From positions 124,001 to 188,000 of the forward strand of contig NZ_JAKWJO010000006.1 of the NCBI RefSeq assembly GCF_022760995.1: a stretch of DNA of 64,000 nt. Reading direction: 5' to 3'. The first letter of the stretch is position 1; every line of letters starts with the position of its first letter. The stretch is from Dyella sedimenti (GTDB lineage: Bacteria; Pseudomonadota; Gammaproteobacteria; Xanthomonadales; Rhodanobacteraceae). The notes below the pieces were generated by a model. The model made no database searches and was not told where the DNA came from. It saw only the letters and a list, made by a program, of their open reading frames with translations. Position numbers and translations under genes: made by a program. Below are positions 17,797-23,839 of this stretch, one piece after another.

Positions 17797-19758
17797 TCAG
17801 CGAGGGCCGAGCGGCTGTGCCACGCCCTTGGCGAGCGCTTCGTCGAGCAGCCGGCTCATCTGCTCGCTGGCCTGGGCGCCGGCCTGCTGCTGGCGCCGGC
17901 CGAGCGTCGCCTGTTGCTTGCCCAGGTCCGCCTGTTGCCGGCCCAGCGCCTGTTGCTCGTGGGCCAGTCCCTCGCGTTCCTTGTCGAGCTGCGCCATCTC
18001 GGCGCGCAGCGACGCGCGTTCGGCGGCCAGGTCCTTTTCGGCGGTGCCCTGCGCCGCCTGCATGGCGAGCGTGGCCTCGCGGGTGGCCAGGGCGGCCTGG
18101 CGCATGCCCAGCGCACCTTCGCGGGCGCCGATCGCCCCCTGCTGGCCACCCAGGCGTCCCTGTTCCCCGCCGAGCCTGCCCTGCTCGCGGGCCAGCTCGG
18201 TGACCGGCGCGTAGGCCGCCTTGGCGCGCGCCACGTAGGCCGCGTCATGGATCACGTAGGCCTGCCCGCCACGGCGGAACAGCACCAGCGGCTTGCCCGT
18301 GTCGCGCAGCCGCCGCGCCGCGGCCAGGTCGGCGCTGCTGCCGTTGACGATGACCGAGTCGTCGTCCAGCGCGGCGAAGCCAAAGACCGCATGGTCGTCG
18401 GTATCGATATCCACGTGGTGCGCATGGAAGCCATCGGTATCCGTGAAGACGACCGGCGGCGGCGCGGGAGGCATGATGGGGGTGGGCGGCGTCGGCGGCG
18501 TGGCCGGGGTAGCCGGCGTGATGGGCGTCGGCGGCACCGGCGGCACGGGTGGCGTCTTGGGTACCGGTGGTGGGGACGGCCAGGCGGATGCCTGGGCGTC
18601 GGCATGCCGGGGCGCCGTCGTGGCCGCGCCGGCCGATGGCGCGGGGGCGGCGGCGGAGGCCGCCGCGGCCGGCTGTGGCGCGGTGGCGGCGCCGGTGGGT
18701 TCCGGCCGGGCCTCGGTGACCCGATAGGGCAGCACGCCCACCGCCGCGACCGCCGCCACCAGCAGCCAGCCCCGTGTACGCGAGGTGGCGTCGCGCGGAT
18801 CGAGTTGCAACAGGGTGAGCCGCCGTTTCAGGTTGTGGAAGGTCGGCGAGGCGCCGGCCAGGCCCGCATGCAGGGGATGCGCCACGCCCAGGCGCAGCAG
18901 CAGGCGGCCGTAGTCCTGCGGCGCGGCGTCGTGCCGTTCCATCACCTGCGCGTCGCAGGCCGCCTCGCGGTGCAAGGCGTATTCGCGCATGGCCCAGGCC
19001 ACCAGCGGATGGAAGAAGAACAGCCGCTGCGCGAGCGCCGGCACCCAGCCCATCCACAGGTCGCCGCGGCGCAGGTGGGTCAGCTCGTGGGCCAGCGCCA
19101 GCGCGGTTTCCTCCGGGGTCAGCCCCTGTTGCGCGGGCAGCAGCACCACCGGGCGCCACAGGCCGCTGACCTGCGGCGAGCGGATGGCGTCGGATACGCG
19201 CAACGCCGGGCAGCGGCGCAGCCGCATCGCATGGGCCTGGGCGACGCAGGCGGAGCGCAATGCCGGATCGTCCACCGGCCACGACTCGCGCACTACCCGC
19301 CTGGCCTCGCGGCCTTGGCGGAAGGCGGCGAGCAACTGCACCAGCACGCCGGACAGCCATAGCGCCAGCACGACCGGCTGCCAGTGCGGCGACCGATCCG
19401 CCGGCACGGCAACGGTGCTCGCGGCGTCCTCCGACGCATCCTGGACAGTGGGGGATGAGCCATGGGCAAAGCTGTTGATCTGGTGCTCGCTGGGCGCTGC
19501 GGGAGTCGCCGCCAGGATTGATGCGGCCATGGGAGCCGGCGGCGACGACAGCAGCGGCAGCGAGACGGGCACGGGCGCGAACAGGCCCAGCAGCAATTGC
19601 ACGCCCAGCAGCCACCACAGCATCGAGCGCGTGGCCGGGCTCAGCCGAGGCAACAGGCGCCCGGCCAGCCACACCAGGCCGACCAGCACGGCGGCCTGCA
19701 ATGAAGTCCAGGCCAGGCGGCCCACCAGTTGTTCGGCAAACGGCAGGAACGATGACAT
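17797..19758 (-). CDS. M56 (BlaR1-like) membrane metalloprotease with C-terminal heptad-repeat extension
   Basis: A 653-residue sensor-protease. The N-terminus has membrane helices (about 14-36, 42-62, 125-145) and the M56 zinc site HELTH at 224-228, followed by HREAACDAQVM with the likely third ligand. A further helix near 335 is followed by a Pro-rich linker (about 385-430). The rest is unlike BlaR1, which carries a penicillin-binding domain. Here a small domain (DDDSVIVNGSSADL...GKPLVLFRRGGQAYVIHD) is followed by about 15 seven-residue units such as EQGRLGG, QQADLGK and QQATLGR, a probable coiled coil. It starts 1 bp after blaI, so the two are coupled. The family would cleave or inactivate BlaI on sensing an envelope signal; that signal is unknown. 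Confidence 0.88.
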   Translation of the reverse strand: MSSFLPFAEQLVGRLAWTSLQAAVLVGLVWLAGRLLPRLSPATRSMLWWLLGVQLLLGLFAPVPVSLPLLSSPPAPMAASILAATPAAPSEHQINSFAHGSSPTVQDASEDAASTVAVPADRSPHWQPVVLALWLSGVLVQLLAAFRQGREARRVVRESWPVDDPALRSACVAQAHAMRLRRCPALRVSDAIRSPQVSGLWRPVVLLPAQQGLTPEETALALAHELTHLRRGDLWMGWVPALAQRLFFFHPLVAWAMREYALHREAACDAQVMERHDAAPQDYGRLLLRLGVAHPLHAGLAGASPTFHNLKRRLTLLQLDPRDATSRTRGWLLVAAVAAVGVLPYRVTEARPEPTGAATAPQPAAAASAAAPAPSAGAATTAPRHADAQASAWPSPPPVPKTPPVPPVPPTPITPATPATPPTPPTPIMPPAPPPVVFTDTDGFHAHHVDIDTDDHAVFGFAALDDDSVIVNGSSADLAAARRLRDTGKPLVLFRRGGQAYVIHDAAYVARAKAAYAPVTELAREQGRLGGEQGRLGGQQGAIGAREGALGMRQAALATREATLAMQAAQGTAEKDLAAERASLRAEMAQLDKEREGLAHEQQALGRQQADLGKQQATLGRRQQQAGAQASEQMSRLLDEALAKGVAQPLGPR

Positions 19759-19759
19759 G

Positions 19760-20146
19760 TCAGGTCTCCTTGCGTCGCGACTGCAGTTGCGTCACCAGCG
19801 CTTCGAGTTCGGCCAGTTCCTGGTCGCTGACCTTGCCGCGTTCGGACATCCACGCCACGAAGGGCGATACCGAGCCGCTCAAGGTCTTTTCCACGAACTG
19901 GCCCACCGCGCTGCGCATCACTTCGCCCGGGCCGGTGGCCGGGCTGTAGCGGTATACCCCCTGCACCTGGCGGCGGCGCAGGTAGGCCTTGCCGCGCAGG
20001 CGTTCCATCATGGTCAGCACGGTGGAACGGGCCAGGCCGCGTGGCTCGCCGAAGCCCGCCGCGACCTCCCCCACCGATGCATCGCCGTGCTCGGCGAGGT
20101 ACTGCAGGAGCGCCAGCTCCTGGTCGCCGATGGTTGGCTTGCCCAT
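19760..20146 (-). CDS. BlaI/MecI family transcriptional repressor
   Basis: A 128-residue winged-helix repressor. MGKPTIGDQELALLQYLAEHG opens the wHTH, the recognition helix lies near LARSTVLTMMERLRGKAYL, and the wing includes RRRQVQGVYRYSP. The C-terminal dimerisation part (SDQELAELEALVTQLQ) is typical. ATG at 20146 is chosen because AGGGG lies 7 nt upstream; starts at 20152 or 20161 have poor spacing, and the latter begins inside the operator. It is the first gene of the unit with the M56 protease, behind two BlaI-type palindromes, so it should repress itself. Confidence 0.93.
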   Translation of the reverse strand: MGKPTIGDQELALLQYLAEHGDASVGEVAAGFGEPRGLARSTVLTMMERLRGKAYLRRRQVQGVYRYSPATGPGEVMRSAVGQFVEKTLSGSVSPFVAWMSERGKVSDQELAELEALVTQLQSRRKET

Positions 20147-20160
20147 TGCCATTCCCCTCA

Positions 20161-20178
20161 TGACTACACGTGTAGTCA
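20161..20178. promoter_or_regulatory. BlaI operator 1 (perfect palindrome)
   Basis: TGACTACACGTGTAGTCA is an 18-bp perfect palindrome containing TACA..TGTA, the core of BlaI/MecI operators. It ends 14 bp before the chosen blaI start codon and covers the likely transcription start, as expected for autorepression. Confidence 0.8.
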
Positions 20179-20207
20179 CGCTACGCCATGACTACAACTG
20201 TAGTCAA
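20178..20207 (-). promoter_or_regulatory. BlaI operator 2 overlapping the blaI promoter
   Basis: TGACTACAACTGTAGTCA (20189-20206) repeats operator 1 with arms identical over 8 bp; the two centres are 28 bp apart. On the minus strand TTGACT (20207-20202) and TAGCGT (20183-20178), 18 bp apart, form a plausible sigma-70 promoter. The -35 lies inside this operator and the -10 lies between the two. The divergent gene at 20296 might also be controlled from here. Confidence 0.7.
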
Positions 20208-20295
20208 TAGGTCGTCGGATGGGTGCCTGGACGTGGCCGCCGAGCCCAGGCAGGCTTGACCGCAAGGCGCCACGCTCCATCGCAAGGAGATTGCC

Positions 20296-20727
20296 ATGCG
20301 CAAGCCAGGTTTCGCGGTCGTGCTGCTGGGATGGCCCATCGCCGTGTCCGCCGGCGGTGCGGCCACGGCCGGTACGCACAAGCTCGACGTGCCGCCGCCA
20401 TTCAACACCAACGCCTGCGGCGGCGCCTGCCTGGAGTACGTGTCCAACGGCTACGTGTCGACCCTGGTCGCGCGCGATCCGGCCAGCGGCGCCGTGCTCA
20501 AGACGTTCAATCTGCTGGAGATCCCGACCGGCGCCAGCTTCGGCAAGAGCGAGCTGTCGGATGGCGCGGGCGTGCCCACGCCGGCAGGCAATGGTCCCGT
20601 CAGCGCCAGCACGCCGGTCTACGACGCGCGCTCCCGGCTGGCGGGATACCAGGTGACGACCTACGTCTTCGCCGGCGGCGCGGCCTCGAACGTGGCCTCG
20701 GTATACGTCCCGCTACGGCCGAGGTAA
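20296..20727 (+). CDS. Small secreted hypothetical protein
   Basis: A 143-residue protein with a probable signal peptide (MRKPGFAVVLLGWPIAVSAG). The mature part holds two cysteines in NACGGACLEYV and is otherwise rich in Gly, Ala, Ser and Thr, with beta-strand-like stretches (YVSTLVARD, YQVTTYVFAGG). AAGGAGA lies 5 nt before the ATG. No family is recognised. It is divergent from blaI and lies 90 bp from operator 2, so it could be a member of that regulon. Confidence 0.75.
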   Translation: MRKPGFAVVLLGWPIAVSAGGAATAGTHKLDVPPPFNTNACGGACLEYVSNGYVSTLVARDPASGAVLKTFNLLEIPTGASFGKSELSDGAGVPTPAGNGPVSASTPVYDARSRLAGYQVTTYVFAGGAASNVASVYVPLRPR

Positions 20728-20805
20728 GCACCGGCGGCATGCCGTCGAACTTGAGTCTTCGTTAATGCGGCTTAGTGTCGCAATGAAGGCGGTGAAAGCT
20801 TGCTC

Positions 20806-20819
20806 TTGATGCACGTCAT
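20806..20819. promoter_or_regulatory. FNR-like site upstream of bacteriohemerythrin 1
   Basis: TTGATGCACGTCAT resembles the FNR/Dnr consensus TTGAT-N4-ATCAA with 8 of 10 defined positions. It ends 59 nt before the GTG start. A similar site lies at nearly the same distance before the second hemerythrin gene, which strengthens the call. Confidence 0.4.
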
Positions 20820-20878
20820 CCCGGTGCCCACCCGTTTGTCCGCCAATGGACGGACCTACGCACAAGGGAGGGTGCGAC

Positions 20879-21349
20879 GTGCCCTACATGGTTTGGCAAG
20901 ACGATCTCAACACCAACATCAAGGTCATCGACAACCAGCACCGGCGCATCGTCGACATGATCAACCACCTGCACGACGCCATGGATTCCCATGACCGGCA
21001 GGAATTGAACGACATCCTCGACGAGCTGGTCGACTACACGCTGTCGCACTTCACCTTCGAGGAATCGCTGATGGAGGACGCCGGCTACGAATTCACCCGC
21101 GCGCACAAGCGCGTGCACGAGGTGTTCGTCAAGCGCGTGGCCGAGTACCAGATGCGCTTCCGCGCCGGCGAGGACATCGGCCACGAGCTGCTGCACACGC
21201 TCTCGCACTGGCTGTTCAACCATATCCGCAACGACGACAAGGCCATCGTCGACTCGGTGCGTCGCCACATGCACGAGATGGGTACCGACGAACACGAGGG
21301 CGGCTGGCTGGCCCGCTCGCTGCGCCGCTTCTTCGGCGGCCGGCACTAG
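20879..21349 (+). CDS. Bacteriohemerythrin (first of tandem pair)
   Basis: A 156-residue single-domain hemerythrin with a di-iron site that binds O2, cytoplasmic. All seven ligands are present: His21, His57 and Glu61 (HFTFE), His76 and His80 (HKRVH), His115 and Asp120 (HIRNDD). The start is GTG at 20879 with AGGGAGG seven nt upstream; an ATG three codons later is possible. After the four-helix bundle comes an extension ending [16 protein letters not shown], which the paralogue shares. Likely jobs are O2 storage or delivery to membrane oxidases, or O2 sensing. The paired copies and FNR-like sites suggest expression at low oxygen. Confidence 0.95.
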   Translation: MPYMVWQDDLNTNIKVIDNQHRRIVDMINHLHDAMDSHDRQELNDILDELVDYTLSHFTFEESLMEDAGYEFTRAHKRVHEVFVKRVAEYQMRFRAGEDIGHELLHTLSHWLFNHIRNDDKAIVDSVRRHMHEMGTDEHEGGWLARSLRRFFGGRH

Positions 21350-21461
21350 CTATCCGGCAGCCGGTGGCCCCGCGCAAGACGCCACCGTATCCGCACCCCT
21401 CGGGCGCATGGCCGGGTAAACGCCGGGCGCGCCGTGCCGTTCATCGCCATCAGCGTCAGCT

Positions 21462-21475
21462 ATGACGCAGATCAT
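21462..21475. promoter_or_regulatory. FNR-like site upstream of bacteriohemerythrin 2
   Basis: ATGACGCAGATCAT matches ATGAC-N4-ATCAw, the same pattern as the reverse complement of the site at 20806-20819. It ends 62 nt before the ATG. A GCTATCT element (21496-21502) is placed like a -10 for an activator centred near -41. Confidence 0.4.
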
Positions 21476-21537
21476 TTCGTCTGTCAGGGAACGCCGCTAT
21501 CTGTTGCCCGGCCATGGATCGCCGAGGGGAGGGCGCA

Positions 21538-22011
21538 ATGACAGCACTGGTCTGGCAGGAGGATCTCAACACCGGGATCGACGTCATCGATCACCAGCAT
21601 CGGCGCATCGTCACCATCGCCAACGCCTTGCGGGAGGCCCAGGCGCAAGGCGACCGCGACGCGGTGGCCCTGGTGCTGGAAGAACTGGTGGACTACACGC
21701 TGTCGCACTTCACCTTCGAGGAAGCGCTGATGGAGGATGCCGGCTACGAGTTCGTCGATCCGCACAAGCGGCTGCACGACCTCTTCGCGGCCCGCATCCG
21801 CCGGTACAAGGAGCGCTTCCGCCAGGGGGAGGACATCGCGACCGAGCTGCAGACCCTGCTGACGCGCTGGCTGTTCGAGCACATCCGCCATGACGACCGA
21901 TCCTACGTGGACTCGGTCAGGCGCAACATGCTGCACCTGACCGCCGATACCCGCGAGAACGGCTGGCTGGCCGTGGCGCTGCGCCGGTTCTTCGGGCACA
22001 AGGGCGCCTGA
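21538..22011 (+). CDS. Bacteriohemerythrin (second of tandem pair)
   Basis: A 157-residue paralogue of the preceding gene. The ligand set is complete (DHQHRRI, HFTFEE, HKRLHDLF, HIRHDD), and the C-terminal NGWLAVALRRFFGHKGA again carries the GWLAxxLRRFFG extension. ATG at 21538 has GAGGGGAGGG just upstream, so earlier in-frame codons are not used. The two proteins share the helix B-C segment [12 protein letters not shown] almost residue for residue, which indicates a local duplication. Each has its own leader and regulatory site rather than one shared operon. Confidence 0.95.
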   Translation: MTALVWQEDLNTGIDVIDHQHRRIVTIANALREAQAQGDRDAVALVLEELVDYTLSHFTFEEALMEDAGYEFVDPHKRLHDLFAARIRRYKERFRQGEDIATELQTLLTRWLFEHIRHDDRSYVDSVRRNMLHLTADTRENGWLAVALRRFFGHKGA

Positions 22012-22572
22012 GGAGGGCACGACGCGGACGGCTCGTGGCACACCCCTTCCAACCCCCTGCAAGAGTTCGAACAGGCTCTAAGCCCTCAGTCCATCGCCGC
22101 CCCGCGGTGTAGCCGCGGTGTGTGGCGGAAGGAGACGCGGATTCGGCTTGCGAGAACTGCAAGGCTTGTATCTACCGCAGTGCTGCGCTTCCTCATCGCT
22201 ATGGCGCGTTGCGGGGTAGCGGCGCCGTTCGAGGTAGCACGTCATTGATCCGGCTGGCGGCAAGCTCCAAAGCTTGTATTCATCACATCGCTCAGAGCCC
22301 GTCAGGACGTCGAAACGCCCGCCGCGTCCCACGGGGACTTCCTTCGGTCGTAGGCGGCACCCTGTCGATAAGGCGACAACCAGGCGATACCGTTACTGGA
22401 TCCCGGCCCTTGCCCCCTTTTGCGGGGAGCGCCGGGATGACGAGCCATGAGGCAAAAGGAGGTCGCGCACAGGGTGCGCTCCTACAGGGGGGGCCATGGA
22501 GATAGCCAGCGAGACCCGACGTTAATCGGGCTGCAAGCAGAGGAGGGCAGGGTAAGGGGTACGGGCCATTCC
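22012..22572. other. Long intergenic region with repeat fragments
   Basis: This stretch holds no convincing gene. It contains two short related phrases (CAAGGCTTGTAT and CAAAGCTTGTAT), a hairpin-forming ATCCCGGC...GCCGGGAT unit (about 22404-22437) and a solitary REP element (22463-22485). A reading frame at 22122-22505 is low in complexity and made of these repeats. GAACAGGCTCTAAG (22069-22082) also occurs at 5193-5206. It probably holds the 3' ends of the hemerythrin and nrd transcripts. Confidence 0.6.
22463..22485 (-). repeat. Solitary REP element
   Basis: A 23-bp copy of the same repeat that flanks the RAYT gene, in the orientation ending GCTCCTAC (signature GTAG on the other strand). 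The centre reads ACAGGGT, the T-type variant also seen at 35538-35617. It is unpaired here. Confidence 0.75.
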
Positions 22573-23577
22573 TCAGAACGCCATGTCGAACGACACTTCG
22601 CCTTCCACGCCGACCTGGTAGGCGGAGACGCGGCGCTCGAAGAAATTGGTGAGTTCCTGCACGTCCTGCAGTTCCATGAAGGGCAGCGGATTGCCCACGT
22701 GGTAGCGCTTGGCCATGCCCAGGCGCTGGAAGTGGTTGTCGGCGCAGTACTCCAGGTACTGGCGCATCTCGCGGGTGGAGATACCGGCCACGCCGCCGGC
22801 CAGCACGTCCTCGGCGAACTGGGTCTCGCAGTCGATCGCCTCGGCAAGCATGGCGTAGATCTTCTCTTCCAGGTCGGCGTCGAACAGCTCGGGCTCTTCC
22901 TCGCGGATCACCTGCACCGTCTCGAAGGCGAAGGCCATGTGGCAGCTCTCGTCGCGGAATACCCAGTTGGTGCCCGCCGCCAGGCCCGGCAGCAGGCCGC
23001 GCGAGCGGAAGTAGTACACGTAGGCGAAGGCGGCGAAGAAGAACAGGCCCTCGATGCAGGCGGCGAAGCAGATCTGGTTGAGCAGGAATTGCTTGCGGTG
23101 CTCGCGCGTCTCGATGCGCCTGAGGTCATGGATCGAGTCGATCCACTTGAAACAGAAGTCGGCCTTGGTCTTGATCGAGGGGATGTTGTTGACCGCCGCG
23201 AACGCCTTGTGCCGCTCGTTGGGATCGGGCAGGTAGTTGTCCAGCAGGGTGAGGTAGAACTGCACGTGCAGCGCTTCCTCGTACAGCTGGCGCGAGAGGT
23301 ACATGCGCGCCTCGGGCGCGTTGAGGTGCTGGTACAGGTTCAACACCAGGTTGTTGGACACGATGGAGTCGCCGGTGGCGAAGAACGCCACCAGGCGATG
23401 GATGAGGTGACGGTCCGCCGGCGACATCTTGTCGTGGAGGTCGGAAATGTCGATCTGGAAATTGATCTCCTCCACCGTCCAGGTGTTCTTGATCGCGTTG
23501 CGGTACATCTCGTAGAACTGCGGGTAATGCATGGGCCGCAGGGTGAGTTCGAAGCCGGGATCGAGCAGGTGCGACAT
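22573..23577 (-). CDS. nrdB: Class Ia ribonucleotide reductase, beta subunit
   Basis: A 334-residue R2 protein carrying the di-iron/tyrosyl radical. Iron ligands fall in ATGDSI, EEALH, CIEGLFFFAAF and RDESCHMAF. The radical tyrosine is seven residues after the ligand Glu in EALHVQFY, matching Tyr122 of E. coli. The C-terminus (GEVSFDMAF) has the acidic/aromatic tail that docks on NrdA. AGGAA lies before the ATG. It is the third gene of the nrdA - KTSC - nrdB unit, 27 bp after the small gene. Confidence 0.97.
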   Translation of the reverse strand: MSHLLDPGFELTLRPMHYPQFYEMYRNAIKNTWTVEEINFQIDISDLHDKMSPADRHLIHRLVAFFATGDSIVSNNLVLNLYQHLNAPEARMYLSRQLYEEALHVQFYLTLLDNYLPDPNERHKAFAAVNNIPSIKTKADFCFKWIDSIHDLRRIETREHRKQFLLNQICFAACIEGLFFFAAFAYVYYFRSRGLLPGLAAGTNWVFRDESCHMAFAFETVQVIREEEPELFDADLEEKIYAMLAEAIDCETQFAEDVLAGGVAGISTREMRQYLEYCADNHFQRLGMAKRYHVGNPLPFMELQDVQELTNFFERRVSAYQVGVEGEVSFDMAF

Positions 23578-23604
23578 GGATGTTCCTCGTGGCGCCGGGG
23601 CGCC

Positions 23605-23832
23605 TCAATCGAGCTTGCGCGCGTAGCGTTCGCGCACGAAGCGGCTGATGTAGGTGGCCAGCCCCAGGCCGGCCTCGGCCAATGCCTGCATGTTCTTCAC
23701 ATGCAGGTGGCCGGGTGTGTCATCGGTGTATTCGTAGGTACCGTCGTCGACGAAGCGCACCCGGATGAAGCCCTCGCCGGATTCGAAGCCGGCGACGCCG
23801 GAGTTTCCGCTGAGGTTGCGGTAGCGCTTCAT
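23605..23832 (-). CDS. Small KTSC-like protein between nrdA and nrdB
   Basis: A 75-residue protein (MKRYRNLSGNSGVAGFESGE...) with the pattern of a KTSC domain: SGVAGFESGEGFIRVRFVDDG, then TYEYTDDTPG, then HLHVKNMQALAEAGLGLATYIS. KTSC domains are small folds of unknown function, some fused to or near nucleic-acid enzymes. It starts 7 bp after the nrdA stop and is surely cotranscribed with both nrd genes. The ribosome site is weak, so it may depend on translational coupling. A role in reductase assembly or control is only a guess from position. Confidence 0.82.
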   Translation of the reverse strand: MKRYRNLSGNSGVAGFESGEGFIRVRFVDDGTYEYTDDTPGHLHVKNMQALAEAGLGLATYISRFVRERYARKLD

Positions 23833-23839
23833 GGCATGG

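Noticed and set aside
5193..22082. GAACAGGCTCTAAG found at 5193-5206 and 22069-22082
   Set aside because: Two copies of a 14-mer without dyad or context; probably chance or a repeat remnant too short to classify.
22122..22505. 127-codon frame in the hemerythrin-nrdB gap
   Set aside because: It is built from intergenic repeat sequence including a REP element, with no ribosome site and no family.
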